64,000 nt of DNA from Paenibacillus sp. BSR1-1 (GCF_030403775.1 NZ_JAQMWQ010000006.1:1-64000); one strand, 5' to 3'. Shown: positions 7,493 through 16,582, counted from the first letter of the stretch. A program made the numbers and translations. The notes: generated by a model not told the origin, from the letters alone.

Positions 7493-8347
7493 ATGGAGCC
7501 CATTATTCGATTAGAAAATGTTTCTTTTTCATACAAAATCAATGAAAAAACGAAAGTATCCGTTCTTAAGAACATCTCCTTTTCCATCTTCCCTGGAGAA
7601 TATGTAGCCATAATTGGCCACAATGGATCAGGAAAATCTACCTTATCCAAACACCTTAACGGAATCTTGACTCCAGACAGCGGTGATGTCTGGGTTCACG
7701 GGCATAACACGAAGGATGTCAACAAGAAACGATCTATTCGTCAAGCGGTTGGCACGGTATTCCAACATCCAGATAACCAAATTGTTGCGACGATTGTGGA
7801 GGAAGATGTAGCTTTTGGCCTGGAGAATATTGGAGTACCAAGAGAAGAAATGAAAAAGAGAGTAGATGAAGCTTTAAATGTTGTCAAAATGTCTCCGTTC
7901 CGCCACAGACCGCCGCATCACCTCTCGGGAGGACAGAAGCAAAGGGTTGCGATTGCCGGGGTGCTGGCGATGAAGCCAGATTGCATTGTTTTTGATGAAG
8001 CAACAAGTATGCTAGACAGTTTTGGCCGGAAAGAAGTTCTTCAGGTGATGAGGAAAATGAACAATATGGGAATGACGATTATTACCGTTACACACCATAT
8101 GTCGGAAGCGGCGGAAGCTGACCGGATTATCGTCATTGAAGGCGGGCAGATTGTCATGGATGGTCCGCCGCGTGAAATTTTTAAACATAAGCTGGAATTA
8201 GAAAATCTGCAATTAGAAGTGCCTTCAGTGAGCCAAATGGCCGAAGTGATTCACAGCCAATTTAACACTTTTTCAAAGGACATCATTCAAGAAAATGAGT
8301 TTATTGAAGAAGTGGAGAAATTTCACAAAGAGGAGGTGGGAACATGA
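7493..8347 (+). CDS. ecfA1: ECF transporter ATPase A1
   Basis: A 284-residue ABC ATPase of the energy-coupling factor class that drives vitamin-type uptake together with EcfA2, EcfT and a membrane S component. Seen are Walker A GHNGSGKST (42-50), the Q-loop VFQHPDNQ, the signature LSGGQKQ (144-150), Walker B CIVFDE (164-169) with the A1-type DEATSMLD, and the switch His in VTHHMSE. It opens a run of overlapping genes (8344 overlap with ecfA2, then ecfT, S component). ECF A-proteins are shared by many S components in Firmicutes, but this set carries its own S gene, so it is probably a dedicated system. All motifs are intact. The name is by family, not by proof of orthology to the ribosomal-locus copy. 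Confidence 0.9.
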   Translation: MEPIIRLENVSFSYKINEKTKVSVLKNISFSIFPGEYVAIIGHNGSGKSTLSKHLNGILTPDSGDVWVHGHNTKDVNKKRSIRQAVGTVFQHPDNQIVATIVEEDVAFGLENIGVPREEMKKRVDEALNVVKMSPFRHRPPHHLSGGQKQRVAIAGVLAMKPDCIVFDEATSMLDSFGRKEVLQVMRKMNNMGMTIITVTHHMSEAAEADRIIVIEGGQIVMDGPPREIFKHKLELENLQLEVPSVSQMAEVIHSQFNTFSKDIIQENEFIEEVEKFHKEEVGT

Positions 8348-9240
8348 CGGGCAGGCCAATCATCGAAATAGAAAACCTATCCCATACGTATATGAAGGGA
8401 ACCCCAATGGAGCATGTTGCCTTAAAAGGAGCCAACCTTTATGCAGAAGAAGGTGAATGCATAGCCATCATTGGCCATACAGGATCTGGAAAGTCGACTC
8501 TAATCCAGCATTTCAATGGACTGATGCGTCCAGAATCCGGAAAAGTCATCATTGACGGGGAAGATTTATCGAAGAAAAAGGTGGATTTGAAAACATTGAG
8601 GCAGAAAGTGGGACTTGTTTTTCAAAACCCGGAGGATCAGATTTTTGAAAAACTTATAGGTGATGACATTGCATATGGGCCCTTTAAATTAGGCCTTCCT
8701 ATTAAGGAGGTGAGGGAGCGGGTCAAATGGGCGATGGACGTGGTTGGTTTAGATTTTGAGGAAATAAAGGACAGGCAAACCTTTGCGTTAAGCGGCGGAC
8801 AGAAACGAAAGGTAGCCTTAGCAGGAATTCTTGCTTTAAAACCGAAGATATTAGTTCTTGATGAACCGACAGCTGGTTTGGATCCGAAGTCAAGAAAGGA
8901 ATTGCTTGATAAAATTAAACGGTTAAACAAGGATGAAAAATTAACGGTCGTTTTTGTGTCACACAATATGGAAGAGGTCGCCATGCTGGCAGACCGCGTA
9001 TATGTGATGGCTGGAGGAACTGACGTGTTAACAGGCACCCCAAAAGAAATTTTTACGGATAAAGAAAAACTGCAGCATCATCAAATAGGGACCCCTGAAA
9101 CGGTGCAGGTTCTTTATAAATTAACTGATCTTGGATACCAAGTAAATACGGAAGCTTTTTCCGTCTTGGAAGCAGCAGAGGAAATTATGAAGGTTCTTGC
9201 CGGCAAGAAGGAGGGTTCAGAACATGTCCAGCGAATTTGA
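8344..9240 (+). CDS. ecfA2: ECF transporter ATPase A2
   Basis: A 298-residue ABC ATPase and the partner of the preceding gene, overlapping it by 4 bases. Walker A GHTGSGKST (44-52), Q-loop VFQNPEDQ, signature LSGGQKR (149-155), Walker B ILVLDEPTAGLDP (169-181) and the His switch in FVSHNMEE are all present. In the ECF complex the A1:A2 heterodimer binds the two coupling helices of EcfT at the inner face of the membrane. The C-terminal ~60 residues form the usual dimerisation extension. Its 3' end overlaps ecfT by 17 bases, indicating translational coupling. Confidence 0.9.
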   Translation: MTGRPIIEIENLSHTYMKGTPMEHVALKGANLYAEEGECIAIIGHTGSGKSTLIQHFNGLMRPESGKVIIDGEDLSKKKVDLKTLRQKVGLVFQNPEDQIFEKLIGDDIAYGPFKLGLPIKEVRERVKWAMDVVGLDFEEIKDRQTFALSGGQKRKVALAGILALKPKILVLDEPTAGLDPKSRKELLDKIKRLNKDEKLTVVFVSHNMEEVAMLADRVYVMAGGTDVLTGTPKEIFTDKEKLQHHQIGTPETVQVLYKLTDLGYQVNTEAFSVLEAAEEIMKVLAGKKEGSEHVQRI

Positions 9241-10066
9241 AATATCCCGTAGTATTACAATTGGTCAATACGTACCAACAGGCTCATTTATTCATCGATT
9301 AGACCCAAGAATAAAGCTTCTTGTTTTTGTTATTCTCGTTGTGGCGATTGCCTTTAATACGAGTTATTTCGGAAATGCCATTGGTCTAGTTTTATCTCTT
9401 TATTTATTCTGGGCCTCCAAAATCCCAATCAGCTACGGGTTATCTGGTGTGAAACCAGCCATTCCATTTATTGTCATCTTAGCCGTTTTACAGCTGCTTT
9501 TTCAAGGACAGCTCTTTTCAGATGGAAGAGTGTATGTGGATTATGGCTTTGTCTTAATCACCAGTGAAAGCATTCGATTGGTAGTTGTATCAGCCGTTCG
9601 ATTTATTGAAATCATCTTCTTAAGCAGTGTACTTACCTTATCAACTTCCACCACAGAATTAACACATTCCATTCAAAGCTTATTAAGCCCATTAAAGAAA
9701 ATTAAGTTCCCTGTCCACGAAATCTCTTTGATTACAACGATTGCGATTCGATTCGTCCCAACCTTTGCCATCGAGATGGAAAAAATGATGAAAGCACAAG
9801 CCTCAAGGGGAGCCGACTTTGGTACCGGCGGCTGGTGGAGAATTGTTCAAAGAACAAAAGAAATGTTTCCGATTATTATCCCTTTATTTAATATCGCCTT
9901 GTCAAGGGCGGAGGATTTGATTCTTGCAATGGAATCACGCTGCTATACGCCAGGAGGCGAAAGAAGTTCCTACTCCGTTTATAAAGCAATAGCGAAGGAT
10001 TATCTTGTCTTATTGGTTGGATTATTTTTTTCATTACTATTACTATTTTATCCGTTTCCTTTTTAA
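9224..10066 (+). CDS. ecfT: ECF transporter transmembrane component T
   Basis: A 280-residue integral membrane protein that links the ATPases to the substrate-binding S component. It starts with the conserved GQYVPTGSFIHRLDPRIKLL, has about five to six membrane helices, and carries the coupling motifs ASRGAD and MESRCY in place of the usual Ala-Arg-Gly pairs. The start at ATG 9224 follows GGAGGG by 7 bases and lies inside the end of ecfA2; an earlier in-frame ATG at 9197 would only add residues translated from the coding region of ecfA2. It is followed after about 105 bases by the S component. Confidence 0.88.
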   Translation: MSSEFEISRSITIGQYVPTGSFIHRLDPRIKLLVFVILVVAIAFNTSYFGNAIGLVLSLYLFWASKIPISYGLSGVKPAIPFIVILAVLQLLFQGQLFSDGRVYVDYGFVLITSESIRLVVVSAVRFIEIIFLSSVLTLSTSTTELTHSIQSLLSPLKKIKFPVHEISLITTIAIRFVPTFAIEMEKMMKAQASRGADFGTGGWWRIVQRTKEMFPIIIPLFNIALSRAEDLILAMESRCYTPGGERSSYSVYKAIAKDYLVLLVGLFFSLLLLFYPFPF

Positions 10067-10171
10067 TTAAAGGCTGTTTTCGAAAGTTTATCGGAGAATC
10101 CAAAAAAACACAATCTCTGAGCAAATAAAGGGCCTGTTTAAAAAATCCAAAAACAAAAGGGGAGTATTTGA

Positions 10172-10723
10172 ATGAAAAAATCTTTAACGGTTCGTGATAT
10201 CGTCATCGCTGGGGTGTTAGGTGCAGTAGCCATTTTATTAGGGGTAACACGATTGGGATATATTCCAGTTCCAACAGCGGCTGGGAATGCCACAATCATG
10301 CACATTCCCGCTATTATTGGGGGGATTATGCAGGGACCAGTGGTTGGCTTAATTGTTGGCGCCATTTTTGGAATATCCTCTTTCCTTAACGCAACGGTCC
10401 CTCTTTTTAAGGATCCATTAGTAGCGATTTTACCGCGGCTTTTTATCGGAGTGGTTTCATGGCTAATTTATGTTGGACTGCGACGCAAAAATGAATACTT
10501 GGCAGTTGGAGCTGCCGCATTTATCGGGACATTAACAAATACTGTACTTGTGTTAACAATGGCTGTAGTTCGCCATTATTTAACTGCGGGAGTAGCCTGG
10601 ACAGTCGGAATCACAAACGGAATTCCTGAAGCCATTGTCGGTACTATTGTTACATTAGCGGTTGTATTAGCTTGGAAACAGATTGGCAAAACGCAGAAAT
10701 CAAAAATTTCTAAGGATTTGTAA
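10172..10723 (+). CDS. ECF transporter substrate-binding S component
   Basis: A 183-residue hydrophobic protein of the ECF_trnsprt type (six helices), which binds the substrate in the membrane. The N-terminal LTVRDIVIAGVLGAVAILLG helix carries the small-residue (Ala-rich) face used to dock on EcfT, and PTAAGNATIMHIPAIIGGI with PLFKDPLVAILPRLFIG resembles S components of the PanT/HmpT/CblT-like branch. Specificity cannot be read from the sequence. It has its own AAGGGGAG site and is directly followed, 3 bases later, by a P1-family hydrolase, suggesting that the imported compound is an amide or peptide-like molecule. Confidence 0.82.
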   Translation: MKKSLTVRDIVIAGVLGAVAILLGVTRLGYIPVPTAAGNATIMHIPAIIGGIMQGPVVGLIVGAIFGISSFLNATVPLFKDPLVAILPRLFIGVVSWLIYVGLRRKNEYLAVGAAAFIGTLTNTVLVLTMAVVRHYLTAGVAWTVGITNGIPEAIVGTIVTLAVVLAWKQIGKTQKSKISKDL

Positions 10724-10726
10724 GGG

Positions 10727-11701
10727 ATGCATAATCAAATTACAGATGTACCGGGAGTAAAAGTTGGCAATAAAGAAAATCAACAGGCATTAACCGGTTG
10801 TACCGCTATTCTTTTTGAAGGGGGTGCAGTAGCGGGGGTGGATGTAAGAGGGTCCGCTCCCGGAACCCGGGAAACCGATCTTTTGAACCCGATTAATTTA
10901 GTTGATAAAGTTCATGCTATCTGTTTAAGCGGCGGAAGTGCATTTGGTTTGGATGCTGCTTCTGGCGTAATGCAATTCTTAGAGGAAGAAGAGATCGGCT
11001 TAGATGTGGGTGTCGCAAAGGTTCCTATTGTTCCAGCAGCAGTGTTGTTTGATCTGCCATACGGCGACCCTAAAATTCGACCAGATAAACAGATGGGTTA
11101 CGACGCTGCAAAAGCGGCAACAACAGAGAGGTTTAGTATAGGGAATTATGGGGCCGGGTGCGGGGCTACCCTTGGTAAATTGGCTGGTCCTGGCTTTTGT
11201 ATGAAGGGCGGACTCGGCAGTGCGTCGTTCCGCTTAGAAAATGGTGTGGTGATAGGCGCGATTGTGGCTGTCAATCCTGCCGGTGATGTCCGTGACTCTT
11301 CCACGGGAGAAATTTTGGCAGGACCTTATAAAAATGGGAAGCTAGTTGATAGTATCAAGCTTCTTGAACAAAACTATCAACCTACTATTCCTGTTGGATC
11401 TAATACCACCATTGGAGTGATTGCTGTAAATGCAGAATTAACAAAGGCCGAGGCAACAAAAGTAGCGCAAATGGCTCAAGATGGGTATGCAAGAACGATT
11501 TATCCAGCACATACCCTGTTTGATGGTGACACCATTTTTGCAGTGGCTACCGGAGGAGAAAGGGTTCCGGTAGATGTGATTGGCGGGCTTGCAGCAAAGG
11601 TCATGGAGATAGCGATAATAAACGCTGTTAAATCAGCAGAAAGTATTGAAGGAATTATCGCTCATAAAGATTTATTTAATAAACATCAAGTGGAGCGGTA
11701 A
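10727..11701 (+). CDS. P1-family (DmpA/NylC-type) self-processing aminohydrolase
   Basis: A 324-residue member of the P1/S58 group of N-terminal-nucleophile hydrolases (D-aminopeptidase DmpA, beta-peptidyl BapA, nylon-oligomer hydrolase NylC). Visible landmarks are the N-terminal ITDVPGVKVGN, GVDVRGSAPGTRETDLL, LSGGSAFGLDAASGVM, GAGCGAT-x-GK and the self-cleavage region PVGSNTTIGVIAVNA. Cleavage is expected at Asn226/Thr227, leaving Thr as nucleophile, as known for NylC (Asn/Thr) rather than DmpA (Gly/Ser). It acts on amide bonds at a free amino end, probably in the cytoplasm as there is no signal peptide. It lies 3 bases after the ECF S gene and 120 bases before an amidase, so the three probably work on one substrate. 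Confidence 0.85.
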   Translation: MHNQITDVPGVKVGNKENQQALTGCTAILFEGGAVAGVDVRGSAPGTRETDLLNPINLVDKVHAICLSGGSAFGLDAASGVMQFLEEEEIGLDVGVAKVPIVPAAVLFDLPYGDPKIRPDKQMGYDAAKAATTERFSIGNYGAGCGATLGKLAGPGFCMKGGLGSASFRLENGVVIGAIVAVNPAGDVRDSSTGEILAGPYKNGKLVDSIKLLEQNYQPTIPVGSNTTIGVIAVNAELTKAEATKVAQMAQDGYARTIYPAHTLFDGDTIFAVATGGERVPVDVIGGLAAKVMEIAIINAVKSAESIEGIIAHKDLFNKHQVER

Positions 11702-11820
11702 TAAGTGGCTGTAAATAACCATTGGGATAATACGAAATTAATTTAGGGTTTTTTACATTGTAAAGATAAGATTGCAGTGATAAATATCCAATCCGAACAA
11801 ATATGAAGGAGTGAAACTTT

Positions 11821-13347
11821 GTGACATCAGTTATGAGCTGGAATGAATGGTCTAACCTAGATGCCATCGGCCTCGCCGATTTGGTACGGAAGGGCCAGAT
11901 TACCCCGAAAGAGGTTGCCGAACAGGTCGCCCTTGCCATTGATTCCTTAAATCCTGAAATCAACGCCGTCATTGAGGTCTTTGAAGATGCAGTCAATGAC
12001 CCCATGAAAGAAGGAACGAATCCTGATGGGGTTTTTGCAGGGGTACCATTTCTGATGAAGGATCTAGGACCCACTGTTAAAGGGCGTCTACAGGAAATGG
12101 GTTCTCTGTTTATGCGAGGAAATCGTGCTTCAGCCGACAGCTTCCTTACCAGTCGCATTCGCCAAGCAGGTCTTAACATCATCGGGCGGACGACAACACC
12201 TGAGTTTGGGCTCTGCAGTTCAGCCGAGAATCCAGAGGTCTATGTTACGCGAAATCCGTGGAATCTTGACTATACAACCTGTGGATCCTCTGCTGGCACA
12301 GCAGCCTCGGTTGCGGCCGGGATCATTCCCATCGGCCATGCGACAGATGGCGGCGGCTCGATTCGAATTCCTGCAGGTGTAAACGGCAATATTGGTCTAA
12401 AGCCGTCCCGTGGCGTCTTATCGGTAGCCCCTTACAGTTCGGACCTGATGGGTGTTGTCTCTGCTCAAGGCTGCATCTCACGCACAATACGTGACACCGC
12501 TGCCTTTGTGGACAGCTGCAGGGGGGGAGCACCTGGTGAGTTCATGCCATATTGGACACCACAGGAGCCTTACTCCGAGCTGATACGCCGGGATCCGAAA
12601 AAACTTCGTATCGCCGTTTCACATGAGTGGGGAGATTATGCGTCCACACCACACATAGTTGCTGAATTGGAGCGGGCGGCCCGCTTTCTCGAAGCACTTG
12701 GCCATCACGTCGAGTGGGTGATTCCGGACATTGACTTTCATACCGCCTACGAGGCACAAACCGAGTGCTATATTATGAATTTTGCACAAACTATTCAGGG
12801 TGTATTGGAGCAAAAAGGCTTGGAAAAACCATCTGCAAATCTTATTGAACCGATGTGCATTCGGGTCTGGGAAGAAGGCATTTCCGCCTCATATACACAA
12901 CGTGCGAAGATGCAGTCGAAGTTCAACGACACTTCTCGCAGGGTAGCCGCCTTCTTTGAGGACTGGGATATCATTCTGACCCCGACGATTGCCCTGCCCA
13001 CGCCATTGGTTGGAACGAAGGAGTATCTGACAATCAGCGATAATCCTTCTGTCTACGACTGGTTCAGAAACCTCTGGGGGATATTTTCATATACTCCGAT
13101 TGCCAACCTTTGTGGTCTTCCGGGCATCTCGTTGCCGATGGCTGAACTTGAGAACGGGCTTCCGCTTGGAATTCACGCGCTCACACGTCAAGGAGACGAT
13201 GGATTGCTTCTGCAGCTGGGAGCCCAAATCGAGCGTGCACTAAATGGAAAATGGAATCAAGGGCGGCGGCCAGGTGTACATGTAACATCGATTGATGCAG
13301 TGACACAACAACTTTCGCCTTTTTCGGAATCAAGGAGACAGCTGTAG
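11821..13347 (+). CDS. Amidase-signature family hydrolase (NylA-like)
   Basis: A 508-residue cytoplasmic amidase. The Ser-cisSer-Lys triad is intact: Lys80 in PFLMKDLG, Ser156 in TTCGSSAGT and nucleophile Ser180 in DGGGSIRIPA, with the 24-residue Ser-Ser spacing of the family. Length and local sequence (ITRNPWNL-like segment before the Ser-rich loop, HATDGGGSIRIPA, GLKPSRGVLS) recall 6-aminohexanoate cyclic-dimer hydrolase NylA more than GatA, which has its GatB/C partners elsewhere. GTG start at 11821 after GAAGGAG. With the upstream P1 hydrolase and ECF transporter it may open cyclic or blocked amides that the P1 enzyme then trims. The gene is GC-richer than its surroundings. Substrate not proven. 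Confidence 0.82.
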   Translation: MTSVMSWNEWSNLDAIGLADLVRKGQITPKEVAEQVALAIDSLNPEINAVIEVFEDAVNDPMKEGTNPDGVFAGVPFLMKDLGPTVKGRLQEMGSLFMRGNRASADSFLTSRIRQAGLNIIGRTTTPEFGLCSSAENPEVYVTRNPWNLDYTTCGSSAGTAASVAAGIIPIGHATDGGGSIRIPAGVNGNIGLKPSRGVLSVAPYSSDLMGVVSAQGCISRTIRDTAAFVDSCRGGAPGEFMPYWTPQEPYSELIRRDPKKLRIAVSHEWGDYASTPHIVAELERAARFLEALGHHVEWVIPDIDFHTAYEAQTECYIMNFAQTIQGVLEQKGLEKPSANLIEPMCIRVWEEGISASYTQRAKMQSKFNDTSRRVAAFFEDWDIILTPTIALPTPLVGTKEYLTISDNPSVYDWFRNLWGIFSYTPIANLCGLPGISLPMAELENGLPLGIHALTRQGDDGLLLQLGAQIERALNGKWNQGRRPGVHVTSIDAVTQQLSPFSESRRQL

Positions 13348-13442
13348 GGGAAGAAACTGATAGTAAATTAAACACCGAAAAATCGAAAGATCAAAGATTA
13401 AAAGACTTAAAGAAAAATATGAAGAATCATAAGAAAAAAGAT

Positions 13443-13470
13443 AAAAGCAGCCGAAGGGCTGCTTTTATTG
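13443..13470. terminator. Terminator between amidase and terC
   Basis: A perfect 10-bp stem AAAAGCAGCC/GGCTGCTTTT with a GAAG loop, about 95 bases after the amidase stop. T-rich on both sides, so it can serve the amidase (plus) and the convergent terC gene (minus). Confidence 0.75.
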
Positions 13471-13523
13471 TTTATTTAGCCCATTTTGTAGTGCAGGGCA
13501 TTTTAAACGGTGCTCTTTCATGA

Positions 13524-14192
13524 TTAAATTGTAGCTTTTGCTTCTTTTCCCATGTTGTTTCTAACAAACACTGCTACCACCAAAATGATAGCCATAGCAA
13601 TTGGAATAACTAAATGAAGTGATTCTGGAATTAAGATGTGGACCTTTTCTAAGCCTTTATCTTCAACCATCATTTTACCTGCAGCATAGGTTAATAAACC
13701 TGCACCGGCATAAACGATAATCGGATATCTCTCCATTAGGCTCGTTAATAATTTGCTGCCAAAAATAATGATTGGGATGGAGATGAGAATTCCAATTGCA
13801 ATCGGCAGAATTCCTTCCGCAACGCTTGATAAGGCAATAACATTATCAATAGACATGGCAAAATCGGCAATCGCAATCGTTTTGATTGCTGCTAGAACTC
13901 GATCTGATGGTTTGATATTTGCGTTTTCTTCTTCTTTATGTGCGATTAAATTGTAGCTGATACGTAACAAGATTAAACCGCCCACTAATTGCACGAAGGG
14001 GATTCCTAGAAACTGAATTAAAACAGTTGCTGCTAGAATCCTTAAAACAATAGCCATTAATGTCCCGCCAAAAATTGCCCGATTTCTCAAATGCTGAGGT
14101 ACTTTACTAGCAGCTAATGCAATAACCACCGCATTATCACCCGATAACAAAATATCGATTCCTATTAAACTTAAAATTTGTAGAACTGTCAT
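13524..14192 (-). CDS. TerC-family membrane protein
   Basis: A 222-residue integral membrane protein of the TerC family (YjbE/YkoY/MeeF-like). It has about seven hydrophobic helices and the family's acidic membrane motifs: DILLSGDNAVVIALA near the N-terminus and DFAMSIDNVIAL in the middle, whose Asp/Asn pairs are thought to bind metal. In Bacillus, relatives export manganese and help load secreted enzymes with metal. I searched its leader (14193-14370) for the yybP-ykoY manganese riboswitch that often precedes such genes and did not find the conserved core. It stands alone between convergent and tandem neighbours. Confidence 0.85.
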   Translation of the reverse strand: MTVLQILSLIGIDILLSGDNAVVIALAASKVPQHLRNRAIFGGTLMAIVLRILAATVLIQFLGIPFVQLVGGLILLRISYNLIAHKEEENANIKPSDRVLAAIKTIAIADFAMSIDNVIALSSVAEGILPIAIGILISIPIIIFGSKLLTSLMERYPIIVYAGAGLLTYAAGKMMVEDKGLEKVHILIPESLHLVIPIAMAIILVVAVFVRNNMGKEAKATI

Positions 14193-14379
14193 TTCTTTAG
14201 AATTCCCCCAGTTTATGTATATTTATTAAACTTCTATGTTATTGATATATCATATCTTTTTGGACTCTGGCAAAAAATTTTATGAACTTAATATGGAAAT
14301 TCTGTCCAAATCTAGTTTTTTGTTAGTTTCCTTTAAAGGACATCCTTTGTGTAGAACCAAAGCTTGGTGCCATTTTTAA

Positions 14380-15165
14380 CTATTTTAGTTTCTTAAATCC
14401 ATACTTTTCTAACGTTTTCATTGATTGGTCACCTTTAAGATAATCGTAGAATAGTTGGGCTTCTATTTGATGTGGACTATTCTTAATTACACCTAGTGGA
14501 TATCTAATCGAATCATGTGTGCCTTCCGTCGCGGTTGCAACTATTTCAACTTTTTGAGAAGTTAATGCATCTGTCTTATATACAAGTCCTGCGTCAACAT
14601 TGTTAGACTCGACATAAGTAAGCACCTGTCGAACATCTTTTCCATATACTACTTTTCCTTCAATAGACTTCCATACTTTTAGCTTATCTAAGGTCTGCTT
14701 ACCATATTGCCCTGCTGGAACGGACTCAGGGGTACCAAGTGATACCTTATCAGCTTTTGTTAAATCTTCAAATGTGTTAATTCCTTTATTTGAATCTTTT
14801 GGTACTACAAGGACAAGTTCGTTTCCTACTAAATCAGTTCCGTTTTTCTTTTCAATAAGTCCATCCTGTACTAATTTCTGAAATTTGTCCTCAGCAGCAG
14901 AGAAGAATAGGTCGACAGGTGCTCCCTGAGAAATTTGCTGTTGAAGTGCCCCAGAAGCTCCAAAGTTATAATTTATAATGACATTTGGATGTTTTTTTTC
15001 AAAATGTGCTTTAATATCATTTAAGGCATTTTGTAAACTTGCTGCTGCTGAAATGGTTAATTCCACTTTCTTTTCAGAAGCTGCTTGTTTCTGTTCTTTT
15101 GTTGAACATCCTGATATGGCTAATAATAGCATCATCGTAAAAAATAAAAGATTTAATTTTTTCAT
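14380..15165 (-). CDS. modA: Molybdate ABC transporter substrate-binding lipoprotein
   Basis: A 261-residue lipoprotein: the signal LLFFTMMLLLAISGC ends in a lipobox with Cys, followed by a linker and the mature ModA domain. Conserved pieces are LTISAAASLQNALNDIKAHFEK, FGASGALQQQISQGAPVDLFFSA, LVLVVPK and SVPAGQYGKQTLDKL, which contribute the oxyanion-binding Ser and backbone sites. It binds molybdate (or tungstate) outside the membrane and hands it to ModB/ModC, which are not in this window. MoeA lies just upstream on the same strand but is separated by a terminator. The ATG at 15165 is preferred over GTG 15174, which overlaps the ribosome site AAAGGGTGAG. Confidence 0.9.
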   Translation of the reverse strand: MKKLNLLFFTMMLLLAISGCSTKEQKQAASEKKVELTISAAASLQNALNDIKAHFEKKHPNVIINYNFGASGALQQQISQGAPVDLFFSAAEDKFQKLVQDGLIEKKNGTDLVGNELVLVVPKDSNKGINTFEDLTKADKVSLGTPESVPAGQYGKQTLDKLKVWKSIEGKVVYGKDVRQVLTYVESNNVDAGLVYKTDALTSQKVEIVATATEGTHDSIRYPLGVIKNSPHQIEAQLFYDYLKGDQSMKTLEKYGFKKLK

Positions 15166-15259
15166 CAAACTCACCCTTTCAATCTAAACATAACTGCACT
15201 TTAGTAATTATAAATAGTTATGAACCTCACAGACAGGGAAATTGTATATGGGACCCTTT

Positions 15260-15284
15260 AAAAAAAGCTGCTGAAAAACCAGCA
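15260..15284 (-). terminator. Terminator after moeA
   Basis: On the minus strand TGCTG-GTTTTT-CAGCA followed by GCTTTTTTT, about 35 bases after the moeA stop, separating it from modA. Confidence 0.65.
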
Positions 15285-15316
15285 TCCTTCTTTTTTGGAA
15301 CAGTTAGAAGGGTTCC

Positions 15317-16582
15317 TTACCACGGCCACTCGCTGCCTTCCACATCTTCCAGGAGCAGCACTTCGACTACCGCTCCAGCTTTGAAACCTGTCGGCCCACC
15401 TGGCAATACCAGTAAACTATTTGCTGTTGCAAGTGTCGAGACCATACTTGATTTATCGAATCCAACTGGTTCGACTTGTAACCCCTCCTCGCTAAAGGAC
15501 AGATAACTTCGCACAAATCGAGTAAATGCATTTGAAGTGGCTACATCTGCTTGTAAAATGGCTCTTACTTTTTTTAAATGAGGCTTCTTTGATCCAAATA
15601 ATGTATTAACTAGGGGTCTTACAAAAAGCTCAAACCCAACATAACAAGCTGAAGGATTCCCTGAAAGACCAAATAATAATTTACCGTTCAATTCAGCAAC
15701 GGTCGTGACGCTTCCTGGCCGCATCGCAATTTTATTAAATAATACACGTGCACCAAGCTTTTCATAGATAGCAGGTAAATAATCAAAGTCACCAACAGAT
15801 ACACCACCTGTTGTAATCAAAATATCAACCTCGTTTATTGCATTTGAAATAGCTTTATAGCAGTCTTCAAAATTGTCGGCTAACTTGCCAAAATAATAAG
15901 GAATAGCACCTACACGTTCAATTTGTGCATGAACCATATGTGCATTACTATTCCGAATTTTCCCAGGCTTAAGTTCCTCATGTACATCTAACAGTTCAGT
16001 TCCAGTTGCATAAATGCCAATAAGAGGTTTTTTTACAACTTCAACTTGATGGTAACCGAATGTTGCCAGTAACGCTTGAACTCCAGGATTAATATAGGTA
16101 CCTCTTGGAACTAGTACATTTCCTTTTTTTACATCTTCTCCTCTAAAAGATACATTGTCACCTGCTTGAAAGGATCGTTCTATAGTTATGTATTTATTTC
16201 CGTTTTTCTCAAATTCCTTTGTTAACTCAAGTAAGACAACAGTATCACATTGTTCTGGCATTTGCGCACCAGTCATAATACGGACTGCTTGAAATGGTTT
16301 CACTTCTTTCGTTACTACATAACCTGCACCGATTTCTTCAATAACCTCAAAAACAACAGGATTGTTACTGCTAGCTGTAAGTGAATCTTTTGAACAAATT
16401 GCAAAACCATCGTATCCAGAACGATCAAAATGAGGTACATCATGGTCTGCAATTAAATCTTCGCTTAAGTACCTTCCAAATGATTGTTCAAGCTTTACTT
16501 CCTCTGCTTCTCCAAAGCGGGCAAACCTCATGACCTTTGCAACGGCTTCTCCAATTTGAATAGGGGTTCTTATTTCTACCAT
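15317..16582 (-). CDS. moeA: Molybdopterin molybdenumtransferase
   Basis: A 421-residue cytoplasmic enzyme that inserts molybdate into adenylylated molybdopterin in the last step of molybdenum-cofactor synthesis. The order of domains is normal: N-terminal FGRYLSEDLIADHDVPHFDRSGYDGFAI, the beta-barrel with VRIMTGAQMPEQCDTVV, the MogA-like domain with GIYATGTELLDV, ITTGGVSVGDFDYLP, AMRPG and GLSGNPSACYVGFE, and the C-terminal domain IV to GAVVEVLLLED. Length agrees with the family (about 400-430). modA follows downstream, supporting a molybdenum theme, though each has its own transcription unit. No other moa/mob genes are near. Confidence 0.92.
   Translation of the reverse strand: MVEIRTPIQIGEAVAKVMRFARFGEAEEVKLEQSFGRYLSEDLIADHDVPHFDRSGYDGFAICSKDSLTASSNNPVVFEVIEEIGAGYVVTKEVKPFQAVRIMTGAQMPEQCDTVVLLELTKEFEKNGNKYITIERSFQAGDNVSFRGEDVKKGNVLVPRGTYINPGVQALLATFGYHQVEVVKKPLIGIYATGTELLDVHEELKPGKIRNSNAHMVHAQIERVGAIPYYFGKLADNFEDCYKAISNAINEVDILITTGGVSVGDFDYLPAIYEKLGARVLFNKIAMRPGSVTTVAELNGKLLFGLSGNPSACYVGFELFVRPLVNTLFGSKKPHLKKVRAILQADVATSNAFTRFVRSYLSFSEEGLQVEPVGFDKSSMVSTLATANSLLVLPGGPTGFKAGAVVEVLLLEDVEGSEWPW

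Noticed and set aside
8637-9038. A 133-codon minus-strand open frame inside ecfA2
   Set aside because: Lies wholly antisense to intact ATPase motifs and has no recognisable domain.
11676-12182. A 168-codon minus-strand open frame over the start of the amidase gene
   Set aside because: It is the antisense of the amidase, whose GC-rich codons leave the opposite strand open; no ribosome site and no protein-like motif.
13372-13520. Possible short gene starting MKNHKKKDKSSRRAAF after the amidase
   Set aside because: Its codons run through the perfect terminator hairpin at 13443-13466 and it lacks a ribosome site; the terminator explains the sequence better.
14193-14370. yybP-ykoY manganese riboswitch upstream of the TerC-family gene
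   Set aside because: Looked for because such genes often carry it, but the conserved core bases and paired stems are not there.
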